A stretch of DNA of 64,000 nt from the NCBI GenBank assembly GCA_964423405.1, contig CAYREY010000005.1:74228-138227 (forward strand). Direction: 5' to 3'. Position numbers and translations under genes: made by a program. How positions within the stretch are numbered: the stretch's first letter is position 1; each line of letters starts with the position of its first letter. The notes under the pieces were generated by a model. The model made no database searches. It was not told where the DNA came from and was given only the letters and a program-made list of their open reading frames with translations. Below are positions 8,954 to 18,201 of the stretch, in pieces. This DNA is from Bog-950 sp964423405 (GTDB lineage Bacteria; Bacteroidota; Bacteroidia; Chitinophagales; LD1).

Positions 8954-11900
8954 CTATTTAATAAGGGTTATAGTGCCTTTATATAATTCTTCGGTGTGGT
9001 CATCTACAAACACCGCGCGCAGGGTATATACAAACACCGCCGGGTTAAGCGGCGCACCTTTATAGGTACCGTCCCAGGCAAAGTTCAGGTCGTTGCTTTC
9101 GTACACCTTCTCGCCTATCCGGTTAAATATCTGCACATCTATATACTTCAAAGCCTGTAGCCTGCCGTATATACGAAACACATCGTTGTTGCCATCGCTG
9201 TTGGGTGTAAAGGTGTTGGGTATAAACAAATCGTAACGCGGTATTACCGTTACCGTAACCGGTTGTACTGCCGTACAACTGTTGCCGTTTACATCGGCGG
9301 TTACCTGCACGGTGTATTCCATGCTGTTGTAAGTAGTAACTACCGGGTTGGCGCAATCGGTACAGCTAAGCCCATTGGCAGGGCTCCATAGGTATATAGT
9401 TGCAGGGTCGTAATTACTGGTAGCTGCAAGTTGCAGCGTATCGCCCAGGTTAATAGTAGCATCCAGCGGCACCACATTAAGTTGTACTTGTTGCGGCTCT
9501 GTTATAACTACCGCTGCTGTTTGGGTACAGCCATTATCATCGGTTACCACATAGGTATAACTACCAGCCTGCAAACCGGCAAATACACCGGTAGCATTAT
9601 CCGGCTGACCGGTAAGGCTGTACGTATATGGCACTGTGCCACCGGTAGTATTAACTACCACCTGTCCGTTACCCAAACCATAGCAGGTTACATGGCTTAC
9701 CGTATCGGTAGCAACCAGCAATGCCGGTTCGCTTACGGTAGCGCCAATAGTTGCGGTACAGCCAAAATTATCTGTTACATCAATGGTGTAGCTACCGGCT
9801 GCCAGTGCAGCAAAAGCACCCTGGGTATTGGTTTGCAATACACTACCCGCCTGGCTTAACACATAGGTGTAGGGCAACACACCACCGGTGGCCGTAATGG
9901 CAACAGCACCGGTGCTTTCGCTGTTACATTGCACATCGGTTACCTGTGCGGTTAAGCCTACATTTATTACAGTAAGTACAGTGGTTACTACGCTATCGCA
10001 GCCGTATATATTGGCAAGTGTTACCACATAGCTGCCGCTTGTGTTTACGGTATTACCATCGGGCAGGGTGTAGGTACTGCCAGTGCATATAGTATCGGTA
10101 ACGGTAGTAGCCGATACCGGCCATACGTGCAGGTACGTAGTAATTACACTATCGCAGCCATTAATGGTAAGCAGCGTAGTGGTGTATGTGCCGGCAGTAG
10201 TTACCGTAGTAGCATCGGGCAGGGTATAGCTTTGGTTGGCACAAATAGTATCATATACATCTACCGCATACACCGGGTTAACTGTCAGGTTGGTAATAAC
10301 CGTACTATCGCATCCATACCGGTTAAGCAACAGCGATGTATCTATCATACTTACCGTACCGGTACCCCCATCGGGAAAAGTATAAACATCGCCATCGCAA
10401 ATAGCTGCATTTACCAATACGGTATCGGGGTTGTGCACTACTATGGTAACGGTATCGCTTACATTACACAGGCTTACAAACGATATATCATCTAAAGCAA
10501 AGTCGTTACCCCCGCCGGTGGTGTTCTGGTTTACAATACATATATCGGCAGTAGTATTGCTGCCCGAGTTCCACACAGCATAAAACTGCTGCCACTGGCA
10601 AACAGTAGCCGGCACTGTAAACGGCGCACCCAGCAAAGCACTGTTAATAGAAAACTGTAGTATGGCCGGGCTGCCTGCACTTACACTCTCTGCCCAGCAA
10701 CCAAAGGCATAGTTGGTATTAGGCACTACGTTAATAGTCTGGCACCATACGCTGGTGTTGGGTGTACCAGCACCGTTTACTATCATCATATTACCGGCAC
10801 CGGTAGTATGGTCGGGGCAGGCCGAAAAACCACTATGATACGTATTGGGGTTGTTACCCACATAATACGTACCTGCCGGTGTAACATCGCTCTGGTACGT
10901 GTACGAACTGGTAAACGCCGCATTGCCACTTTCAAAACCACCGTTGCCAATTAAATCGGCACTGGCAACCTGGGTAGTTACAATGTAGCTGGTAGTTTGT
11001 ACCGGTGTAGCTACCGGGTTGGGTATGTTAGGGTCGCTAAGGTTGGTAGCAGGTGTCCAACTGTATGTATATAAACCGCCGCTGGCGTTTAACTGCACTG
11101 CGTTGCCCTTACATAGCTGCGTATCGTTACTGGCCGCCATGGTAGGCGGCACCACCGTAAAGTTGGTTATTATTATACTATCGCAGCCGTTTACGGTGTT
11201 AAGTGTATCGCGGTATACACCGGTAGTATTTACAGGCGTGCCACCGGGCAGTATGTACAAATCGCTGGGGCAAATAGTCTGGCTTACGGTGTAGCTGTAA
11301 GTAGGGTACACGGTAAGGTTAGTAGTAATTATACTATCGCAACCGGCACCGGTAGTAAGGTTACTCACATAACTGCCGGTAGCGCTCACTGCAGTACCAT
11401 CGGGCAGCGTATAGCTTTCGCCCTGGCAAATGGTGGTGTTTACAGTTTGGTTGTAGGTAGGGTTTACCGTAACGGTTACGGTATCGGTAGCTGTACAAAG
11501 CAGCGAGAATGATATATCATCCAACGCAAAATCGTTGGCACCGGCATTGGTGTTCTGGTTTAGTATGCAAATGTTGGCGCTGGTATTGCTGCCCGAGTTC
11601 CACGTGCTGTAAAACTGCTGCCAGTTGCAGGTATTGGCCGGTGCTGTAAACACGGCCCCCAGCGGACTGCCGTTTATAGAAAACTGTAACTGCGCCAGGT
11701 TGCCCGGCGACAGGGTTACCAACCAGGTAGAAAATGCGTAATCGGTATTAGGCTCTACGCTCACCGTTTGGCAATAAATAGTAACGTTGGCCGCAGTAGC
11801 TCCGTTCACACACAACATATTACCGGTACCGGTAGTATGGTCGCCACAAGGGGCCATGCCACCGTTCCATGCAGCAGCATTAGGGCCTACATATATCTGC

Positions 11901-13675
11901 CCTTCGGTAGTATTATTGGTGGTGTAGGTATAGCTGGATGAGAAACCGGTGTTACCCGAACTGAAATCGCTGTTTACAATTGCATTGCCCGCAGGTATCT
12001 GCGATGTAACCACATAGCTGGTGGTAGCTGTTGGGTTGGCAACCGGGTTGGCAATAGTGGTACTGCTAAGGCCGGTAGCCGGGCTCCAGTTATAAATAAG
12101 CCCACCGGTGGCGTTCAGTTGAGTATTATCGCCATTGCAGATAGCTACATCACTACCCGCATTTACTACTGCCTGCGCTACCGTAAGGTTAGTGGTAACT
12201 ATACTATCGCAACGGCCTGCAGCAGGTATGGTATCTATATACGTACCGGCAGCAGCAGCCATACCACCACCGGGCAGTATATAAGCGCTGCCGGGGCAAA
12301 TGGTTACGTTTTGTGTACTTTGTCCGTAAGTATCTATAGTTATATCGCTTACCGATGTATCGGCAATACAGCCCAGGTAACGGATTAACTGAATAGTGTA
12401 CGTACCAGCCACTGTGTAAGTATGTGTTGGCGCAACCAGCCCCGATGTATTTTGCGCACCCGAACCGGCATCGCCAAAGTTCCAGTGTACCGAATCTAAA
12501 AACGTAGTATTGCTGTTAATAGTAAACGCAACCGGGCTGTTTACACAACCAGGGGCCGAGTATAAAATCAAATCTGCCGTATCAAAATAATTTTGAATAA
12601 AGGGCGGCAGGCCCAGGTAAGCTGTACGGCCTGATAAACTTACCGCATTATTGGTAAAGCCACAGGCAGCACCCAACTGGTTAGGGTTATTTATTACCCC
12701 CAGCCACGGCGTACCATATTCCGGAAAATAAATTTTACCATCGGGGCCAAGCTGCAACGTACCACCCCTGTAACCACTACCAACCGCGGTACCCACCTGC
12801 ACCATACTGGCTACAATAGCAGCGGGTGTACCAGCCTGTAGGTCCCATTGCCAGGTAGTACCGTTGTTTATCTTCAACCCATACAGCAGGTTATTATCCG
12901 GCGAAAACGCCACACCATAACACTCGTTGGCATTGCCCAGAAAAACCGGATTGGATACTACACCGGTAGCGTTATTAAAATCGAGCAACTCAAAACCAAT
13001 CGTTCGCATGGCACTTGCCAGTTTAGTGCCATCGTTGCTGGCAGTAAGGCAACCCCAACCGGGCCAGCCCTCTACCTGCCCCACAGCACTGGTTACCGGT
13101 GCACTTACCCCGCTACAATCTACCAGGTAGGCATAGTAAGTGTTGTTATTAAACCCGTGGGCTATTACCCATATGTACAACCCGTTGGCGTGCTTTACCG
13201 CGGCACATTTCTCTACGGCGGGGGTAAACAGTTGTGTATTCTTAGTGGCAGTTATTACATCGCCCAGGCCACCGTTAAGTGTCATATCTACCTCGCTGTA
13301 ACAAAAGCCACCGGGGTTACCCTGTGCCGCAACCGTAAATATGTAGTAGCGGGTACTGCTACCGGGTTTAGGCACTATAATACCCGACTGTGCAGAAGAT
13401 GGATCGCCCAGCAGGCCATTGCCATTGGGCATTTGTACGTGGTTGCGGTTCCATACCCGTATTCCATCGGTATAAAAAAGCAGGTTACCGGCAGCATCGC
13501 TGATGGTAGCACTACCTTCGTTGGTAGATAACACGCCATCGGTAATAGCCACAGGGCTGCCGCTGTTAAAATCTACGCCGGCGGTGGCGCCAAAATACCA
13601 GATATTGGCCTGGCCCTGCGGATATGCATGCACGCCAAACAATAAAAAAATCAGAAGGGGGTAAAGTTGTTTCAT
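8954..13675 (-). CDS. T9SS surface protein: propeller-like N-terminus, PKD domain, GCDS repeats, duplicated jelly-roll-like module, SprB repeats, CHU_C domain
   Basis: A 1573-residue exported protein with signal peptide (MKQLYPLLIFLLFGVHAYPQ). Residues about 20-370 (NIWYFGATAGVDFNSG, FSPDNNLLYG, LGPDGKIYFPEYG) match the propeller-like N-terminal region found in many gliding-associated proteins. A PKD domain follows (WNFGDAGSG, then THTYTVAGTYTIQL). Then come GCDS repeats interleaved with two copies of a unit made of an Ig/PKD-like part (GLIYNWSPATGL) and a jelly-roll-like part (NSDFSSGNTGFSSSYTY to NDFALDDISF). More GCDS repeats, two SprB repeats and the CHU_C sorting domain end the protein. 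It lies directly upstream of the 1426-residue paralogue (22-nt gap), so the two are probably one transcript. Substrate or ligand unknown; surface adhesion is inferred. Confidence 0.88.
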   Translation of the reverse strand: MKQLYPLLIFLLFGVHAYPQGQANIWYFGATAGVDFNSGSPVAITDGVLSTNEGSATISDAAGNLLFYTDGIRVWNRNHVQMPNGNGLLGDPSSAQSGIIVPKPGSSTRYYIFTVAAQGNPGGFCYSEVDMTLNGGLGDVITATKNTQLFTPAVEKCAAVKHANGLYIWVIAHGFNNNTYYAYLVDCSGVSAPVTSAVGQVEGWPGWGCLTASNDGTKLASAMRTIGFELLDFNNATGVVSNPVFLGNANECYGVAFSPDNNLLYGLKINNGTTWQWDLQAGTPAAIVASMVQVGTAVGSGYRGGTLQLGPDGKIYFPEYGTPWLGVINNPNQLGAACGFTNNAVSLSGRTAYLGLPPFIQNYFDTADLILYSAPGCVNSPVAFTINSNTTFLDSVHWNFGDAGSGAQNTSGLVAPTHTYTVAGTYTIQLIRYLGCIADTSVSDITIDTYGQSTQNVTICPGSAYILPGGGMAAAAGTYIDTIPAAGRCDSIVTTNLTVAQAVVNAGSDVAICNGDNTQLNATGGLIYNWSPATGLSSTTIANPVANPTATTSYVVTSQIPAGNAIVNSDFSSGNTGFSSSYTYTTNNTTEGQIYVGPNAAAWNGGMAPCGDHTTGTGNMLCVNGATAANVTIYCQTVSVEPNTDYAFSTWLVTLSPGNLAQLQFSINGSPLGAVFTAPANTCNWQQFYSTWNSGSNTSANICILNQNTNAGANDFALDDISFSLLCTATDTVTVTVNPTYNQTVNTTICQGESYTLPDGTAVSATGSYVSNLTTGAGCDSIITTNLTVYPTYSYTVSQTICPSDLYILPGGTPVNTTGVYRDTLNTVNGCDSIIITNFTVVPPTMAASNDTQLCKGNAVQLNASGGLYTYSWTPATNLSDPNIPNPVATPVQTTSYIVTTQVASADLIGNGGFESGNAAFTSSYTYQSDVTPAGTYYVGNNPNTYHSGFSACPDHTTGAGNMMIVNGAGTPNTSVWCQTINVVPNTNYAFGCWAESVSAGSPAILQFSINSALLGAPFTVPATVCQWQQFYAVWNSGSNTTADICIVNQNTTGGGNDFALDDISFVSLCNVSDTVTIVVHNPDTVLVNAAICDGDVYTFPDGGTGTVSMIDTSLLLNRYGCDSTVITNLTVNPVYAVDVYDTICANQSYTLPDATTVTTAGTYTTTLLTINGCDSVITTYLHVWPVSATTVTDTICTGSTYTLPDGNTVNTSGSYVVTLANIYGCDSVVTTVLTVINVGLTAQVTDVQCNSESTGAVAITATGGVLPYTYVLSQAGSVLQTNTQGAFAALAAGSYTIDVTDNFGCTATIGATVSEPALLVATDTVSHVTCYGLGNGQVVVNTTGGTVPYTYSLTGQPDNATGVFAGLQAGSYTYVVTDDNGCTQTAAVVITEPQQVQLNVVPLDATINLGDTLQLAATSNYDPATIYLWSPANGLSCTDCANPVVTTYNSMEYTVQVTADVNGNSCTAVQPVTVTVIPRYDLFIPNTFTPNSDGNNDVFRIYGRLQALKYIDVQIFNRIGEKVYESNDLNFAWDGTYKGAPLNPAVFVYTLRAVFVDDHTEELYKGTITLIK
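10440..12180 (-). repeat. two-copy Ig-like plus jelly-roll-like module in the 1573-residue protein
   Basis: The unit around 11470-12180 is repeated around 10440-11140. Both copies carry an Ig-like start (ATGGLIYNWSPAT or ASGGLYTYSWTPAT), then DHTTGxGNM, then WQQFYxxWNSGSNT, and end with NDFALDDISF. GCDS repeats separate them. The edges are approximate. Confidence 0.75.
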
Positions 13676-13771
13676 GAGTGCCTAAAAACTGCCATAAAGA
13701 TAACTTTTCGGGGCTATTGGTTGTATTGCAGCGCCCTTTTAGCTATCAACATTTCTGCTACTTTTACGCCC

Positions 13772-14422
13772 ATGGAATTTATAAAACTAGCCCTCGATTT
13801 TTTCCTGCACCTGGATAAACACCTGGCCGACCTGCTAACCCAATATGGCACACTTACTTACGTAATACTGTTTTTAATTGTGTTTGTAGAAACCGGCCTG
13901 ATAGTAATGCCGCTGCTGCCCGGCGATTCGCTGCTTTTCGCCGCCGGTGCACTGGCCTCGGCCACCGGCAAACTGGATATTGCCATTATTATACCCCTGC
14001 TTATTATAGCCGCCCTGTTGGGCGATAACGTAAACTACTTTGTAGGCCGTTTTTTCAGCGCGCAGATAAAAGCCCGTGACCGCATATTGTTTTTTAAGCG
14101 GGAGTACATTACCGAAACAGAAGCCTTTTATGCCAAATACGGCGGACAAACCATTATAATGGCCCGCTTTGTACCTATAGTACGCACCATAGCACCCTTT
14201 GTAGCCGGTGCCGGTAATATGCACTATGCCAAATACATTACCTATTGTATTGGTGGTGCTATACTTTGGGTAAGCAGCATAACCACCCTGGGCTATATGT
14301 TTGGCAACTACGAACCGGTTAAAAAGAACTTTGAATTTGTAGTACTGGGTATCATCTTTATATCGGTGCTACCCATACTGTGGGGCGTGGTTAAAAGCAA
14401 ACTTAACAGCAGCAAAGCATGA
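13772..14422 (+). CDS. DedA-family membrane protein
   Basis: A 216-residue inner-membrane protein of the DedA/SNARE-associated family, which includes undecaprenyl-phosphate and phospholipid translocases. Visible family features are PGDSLLFAAGALA near residue 50, the region FVPIVRTIAPFVAGAGNM near 130, and about five hydrophobic segments. I chose the ATG at 13772; the frame is open upstream but that part would overlap the start of the divergent surface-protein gene. The gene overlaps aroE by four bases (ATGA), so they are translationally coupled. The exact lipid substrate cannot be read from the sequence. Confidence 0.9.
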   Translation: MEFIKLALDFFLHLDKHLADLLTQYGTLTYVILFLIVFVETGLIVMPLLPGDSLLFAAGALASATGKLDIAIIIPLLIIAALLGDNVNYFVGRFFSAQIKARDRILFFKREYITETEAFYAKYGGQTIIMARFVPIVRTIAPFVAGAGNMHYAKYITYCIGGAILWVSSITTLGYMFGNYEPVKKNFEFVVLGIIFISVLPILWGVVKSKLNSSKA

Positions 14423-15147
14423 AGCAGTACGGATTGATAGGTTACCCTCTCTCCCACTCCTTCTCAAAAAAATACTTTGAAGAAAAATTTGCCCGCGAAC
14501 AGATAAGCGGGTGTAGCTATCAGCTATATGAGTTAGCTGCCATAGAAGAACTAACCGGCCTGCGAACCACCACACCCAACCTGTGTGGACTTAACGTTAC
14601 CATACCCTACAAACAATCGGTAATGGCCTACCTGCACAGCCTATCGGCAGAAGCCGAAAGCATTGGTGCAGTTAACTGCATTAAAATAAGCACCGGTAAA
14701 CTACACGGCCACAATACCGATTGGTACGGCTTTGCCACTTCACTAAAAAGCTTTTTACAGCAAACACCACAACAGGCATTTATACTGGGCACCGGTGGCT
14801 CATCTAAAGCAGTAGAATATGTACTGAACCGGCTAGGCATACCTTACCGGTATGTGTCGCGCACAGCAGGTAGCAATAGTATTGCATACGAAACCATAGC
14901 GCAACACCTGCAACCAAGCAACCTGTTTATTAACACCACTCCACTGGGCATGTACCCCAACATAGCCGATGCACCGGCCATACCTTACCACCAGCTTACC
15001 ACTAACGATTACCTGTTCGACCTGATATACAACCCCACCGAAACCCTGTTTTTACAGCAAGGTAAAGCCAAGGGTGCGCAAACCCAAAACGGCCTTGCTA
15101 TGCTACAGCTACAAGCCGAAAAAAGCTGGGAAATTTGGAATAGCTGA
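14419..15147 (+). CDS. aroE: shikimate dehydrogenase
   Basis: NADP-dependent reduction of 3-dehydroshikimate to shikimate in aromatic amino acid synthesis; cytosolic. The 242-residue protein is slightly shorter than the E. coli enzyme, as is common in Bacteroidota. Shikimate-binding S12 and S14 (YPLSHSFSKK), catalytic K65 (NVTIPYKQS), N86 (GAVN) and D101 (NTDWYG) are present. The nucleotide loop is LGTGGSSKA at 123-131, and the family C-terminal segment QNGLAMLQLQA is intact. The start codon overlaps the stop of the DedA gene (ATGA), so expression is coupled. Confidence 0.95.
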   Translation: MKQYGLIGYPLSHSFSKKYFEEKFAREQISGCSYQLYELAAIEELTGLRTTTPNLCGLNVTIPYKQSVMAYLHSLSAEAESIGAVNCIKISTGKLHGHNTDWYGFATSLKSFLQQTPQQAFILGTGGSSKAVEYVLNRLGIPYRYVSRTAGSNSIAYETIAQHLQPSNLFINTTPLGMYPNIADAPAIPYHQLTTNDYLFDLIYNPTETLFLQQGKAKGAQTQNGLAMLQLQAEKSWEIWNS

Positions 15148-15213
15148 TCAGTATTTACCGAATTACAAATTGACTGATTTACAAATTGAAGGTATATTTA
15201 TTCAATCTAAAAT

Positions 15214-16038
15214 TCACTTCAACTGCACATGTAAGTGGTCATCGTGCCGTACCGAGCGGCAACCCTGAAAACGTATTTTATCGTACTGCTGTAAGTCCAG
15301 CCGTTGTTTCAGGTGTGGCTCTATAAACACTTTGCCAATTCTTTCATCTATTACAAACTGCTTCACCAGTAAGGCGGTCAGCGTTTCATCAAACACATAA
15401 TTACTGTAGCTACCCTGTGGCACCAGTTGGTTAAGCAGCCCATATTGCGCATAGCCACACTTTTTACAAAATGCAGCCCGGTCCTCCTCTCCCTGTTTCG
15501 GGCCTTCGCTTATACCGTAACCAATAACCGAGGGCGATGAATTACTTAACGTATTATCGGCTGCATACCGGTACACAAAAGCCAGGTCTATCTTTTTACC
15601 ATCGTTATGGCTCAGGTGCGGAAACAACGGAAACCCATCGCCAAACGGGAAACAGGCATCCAGATAACACAGCACAAACGTACTGTCGCGCCGGTGCATA
15701 GCAACGGCAACATCATTCACTACCTCGCGTAGTTGCGGGCGTACATAATTACGATTCAGCACACAGGTAATAACCGTAACCGGCTTAACGTGGTTGTGTT
15801 CGTTCAGTGGCAAACGTACCCGGCCCAACATACCGGCCAGCGGAGGTACCACTACAAACGTTGCCGATAAATACAACAACACAAACAGTAATGCCTTTAG
15901 CATAAGGCGTTGCCACTTTATTATGGTTATACTGTTTATATAACGGTGCAACAGCAGCGATAACAACAGCACCAGCCCGCCTATCTGTGTAAGCACTGTT
16001 AGTAGTATAACCAGTAAAATTTTCAGAGTTGTTTTCAT
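15214..16038 (-). CDS. membrane-anchored MepA-like (LAS-type) zinc peptidase, predicted
   Basis: A 274-residue protein with two hydrophobic segments near the N-terminus (about 5-30 and 48-72), then a soluble domain. The soluble part carries the zinc signature of the LAS metallopeptidases. H144 and D151 are seven residues apart in SHNDGKKIDLAF, as in MepA H113 and D120, and the C-terminus has H265, H268 and H270 in RHDDHLHVQLK, matching MepA H206, H209 and H211. The segment IGKVFIEPHLKQRL before it also recalls MepA. I infer a murein endopeptidase or related amidase acting in the periplasm. It would be unusual in having a membrane anchor in place of a cleaved signal peptide. It is the last gene of a minus-strand run with rmuC and a 191-residue membrane protein. 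Confidence 0.68.
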   Translation of the reverse strand: MKTTLKILLVILLTVLTQIGGLVLLLSLLLHRYINSITIIKWQRLMLKALLFVLLYLSATFVVVPPLAGMLGRVRLPLNEHNHVKPVTVITCVLNRNYVRPQLREVVNDVAVAMHRRDSTFVLCYLDACFPFGDGFPLFPHLSHNDGKKIDLAFVYRYAADNTLSNSSPSVIGYGISEGPKQGEEDRAAFCKKCGYAQYGLLNQLVPQGSYSNYVFDETLTALLVKQFVIDERIGKVFIEPHLKQRLDLQQYDKIRFQGCRSVRHDDHLHVQLK

Positions 16039-16118
16039 ACGGCTGCCGGTAATTACTTAACGCAGCCTGCTATAACTTAGTATCTGCTACGGCTACAACC
16101 CGAAGCACTTCGTACTTC

Positions 16119-16694
16119 TTACTTCCTCAGGCCCCACCAAACCATACCGGCATTAAAGGCTGTAATACTGCTGGCAATAAAAGCCTTCATCCAGGCCTTG
16201 CTGTGAAAATCGGGCAAATCGCCCTGCAACAGTTCTTTCGATTGTTGCCAGATAGCAAAGTAGTCGGATATGTAATAGGCATCTTTAAGCACAAACAACA
16301 CATAAAAGGCTATCACCAGCAGGTAAGGCACCGGCGATACTTTTTTTACAGTTTGCGAGTACAGGTTAGCCAATACCATAAGCGCCAGAAAAGATACATT
16401 CATTAAAAACACCATTATGGATTGTATATCCATAAACTTCATGGCCAGGTCTTTTGCCTGTAGTTGTTTCATAGTATCGTTACCGGCCACACTACCATCG
16501 CCCAGCATATACATGGTAAACCACGACAAACCCAATGTTAACACAACAGCCACACCAAAAATAATAGTGAATATGCGCAGTACTCTCTTAGGCTCTATCT
16601 GAAAAAACTGCGCAGTGGTATAGGAGCGCTTGTACACAAAGCCCATCATAAACCCAATGGCAGCAATAAGTATAAATATCATTAACGAAAACAT
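16119..16694 (-). CDS. unknown integral membrane protein
   Basis: A 191-residue protein with about five hydrophobic segments (near 2-22, 41-62, 92-112, 122-140 and 168-187). No motif is recognised. It starts 14 nt after the rmuC stop codon, so it is probably cotranscribed with rmuC, and it precedes the MepA-like peptidase by about 80 nt. Base and codon use are typical of the window, unlike the adjoining C-terminal half of rmuC. Function unknown. Confidence 0.7.
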   Translation of the reverse strand: MFSLMIFILIAAIGFMMGFVYKRSYTTAQFFQIEPKRVLRIFTIIFGVAVVLTLGLSWFTMYMLGDGSVAGNDTMKQLQAKDLAMKFMDIQSIMVFLMNVSFLALMVLANLYSQTVKKVSPVPYLLVIAFYVLFVLKDAYYISDYFAIWQQSKELLQGDLPDFHSKAWMKAFIASSITAFNAGMVWWGLRK

Positions 16695-16708
16695 GGCTTG
16701 CTATTGGT

Positions 16709-18088
16709 TTAGTCGTCTGAACGATCTAATAAATTCTGAGGCAAATCTTTTGTAGCCTTTGCCCCTAACTCCTTAAGTTTTTCAACTTGCCTTACAACGT
16801 TACCTCTTCCCTCTACTAGTTTATTCATTGCGCCATCATATGCCTCCTTACTTGATTTTAGTTTTTTACCTAAATCAAGCATATCATCAACAAAACTTTT
16901 AAACTTATCATATAAATCACCGCCCGTTTTTGCAATTTCAAGATGATTTCTACTTTGCATTTCCTGTTTCCAAATAGATGAAATAGTACGTAAGGTTGCA
17001 AGTAGTGTAGATGGACTAACTATAACAATTTTTTTATCCCAGGCAAAATTAAACAACTCAATATCCCCTTGCACCGCCAGGCTGAACGATGATTCAATAG
17101 GAACAAACAACAAAACAAAATCAGGTGAACTTAACCCAGTTGCAGTTTGATAGCCTTTATCACTCAAAAGTTTCACATGGCTTCTTATTGACTCTATATG
17201 GCTTTTTAAAAATCTTGATCGGTCTTCTTCATTTGTAGCATTTACACAATTGTTATAAGCCACCAACGATACCTTAGAATCGACAATTATGTGTTTCTTG
17301 TCCGGCAAGAAAATAACTACATCTGGTTTAATCTTATCACCCGACGCATTAATATCTGTAAACTGAGTTTGGTAGTTAGTGCCTTCCACTAATCCCGAAC
17401 GCTCCAGTATCTTCTCCAGCACCATCTCGCCCCAGTTACCCTGCTGTTTGTTATCGCCTTTTAGCGCCGTAGCCAGGTTGTTGGCCTCTTCGCTTATCTG
17501 CTTGTTCAGGTCTATCAGGTTTTTAATCTCGGCTTTCAGGGTAATGCGCTCGGTACTCTCTGCTTTATACGCCTGGTCTACCTTTTGTTCAAACTCGCGC
17601 AGCTTTTCCTTAAACGGATTTAGTATAATATCCAGGTTACTACGGTTCTGCTCGGTAAACTTCTGGCTTTTCTCATCCAGTATGCGGTTGGCCAGGTTTT
17701 CAAACTCGCGCGTAAAGCGCTGGTTCAATTGTTCCAGTTCGGCTTTCTGTTCGGTAAGTTTCTGCAGCAGGTTTTCATTCTCCTTAACAGCCGCGGCAAG
17801 TTTAGGTTGCAACACATCGGTTTTACTGCGTTCTTCATTAAAACGGGCATCTGCTTTGGTGCGCTCATCGGCCAGCCGGGTTTCGGCTTTCAGGCGTTCT
17901 TCTTTCAGGCGGTTTTCGGCACTATCGGCTACCAGCCGCACTTCGTTTTTCAATTCGGCTATATTTACTTCCAGCAAACGGGCCTTTTCGGTGGCAGCCG
18001 CAAGGGCGCTATCGCCTTTACTTTTTAAAAAGAAAAAGGCAAGGGCAAAACCAACTATCAATCCTATAATTAAAAACACTATATCCAT
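16709..18088 (-). CDS. rmuC: DNA recombination protein RmuC
   Basis: RmuC-family protein of 459 residues, linked in E. coli to limiting inversions and rearrangements and thought to be a nuclease. It has an N-terminal membrane anchor (MDIVFLIIGLIVGFALAFFFL), a long charged coiled coil (about 30-180) rich in AETRLADERTKADARF-like heptads, and the RmuC domain (GNWGEMVLEKILERSG, then PDVVIFLPDKKHIIVDSKVSL, then FVPIESSF). I prefer the ATG at 18088 over an in-frame TTG at 18097. The last 225 or so codons (about 16709-17385) use many AGA, TCA, TTG and ATT codons, unlike the first half and the neighbours. This suggests the gene is a mosaic from recombination with a foreign allele. Confidence 0.92.
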   Translation of the reverse strand: MDIVFLIIGLIVGFALAFFFLKSKGDSALAAATEKARLLEVNIAELKNEVRLVADSAENRLKEERLKAETRLADERTKADARFNEERSKTDVLQPKLAAAVKENENLLQKLTEQKAELEQLNQRFTREFENLANRILDEKSQKFTEQNRSNLDIILNPFKEKLREFEQKVDQAYKAESTERITLKAEIKNLIDLNKQISEEANNLATALKGDNKQQGNWGEMVLEKILERSGLVEGTNYQTQFTDINASGDKIKPDVVIFLPDKKHIIVDSKVSLVAYNNCVNATNEEDRSRFLKSHIESIRSHVKLLSDKGYQTATGLSSPDFVLLFVPIESSFSLAVQGDIELFNFAWDKKIVIVSPSTLLATLRTISSIWKQEMQSRNHLEIAKTGGDLYDKFKSFVDDMLDLGKKLKSSKEAYDGAMNKLVEGRGNVVRQVEKLKELGAKATKDLPQNLLDRSDD

Positions 18089-18201
18089 ACGGTGCAAGGG
18101 GTTTCGGTTTTAAAAATAGCAATACCTGTCAGAATGAAAATAATTTTCAACTTCGCACCGTAAATACGCCTTGTACCCCCCAAGGCATAACAACTTATAA
18201 C

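Noticed and set aside
18089..18097. TTG start for rmuC
   Set aside because: An ATG three codons later begins the membrane anchor, and ATG is the commoner start.
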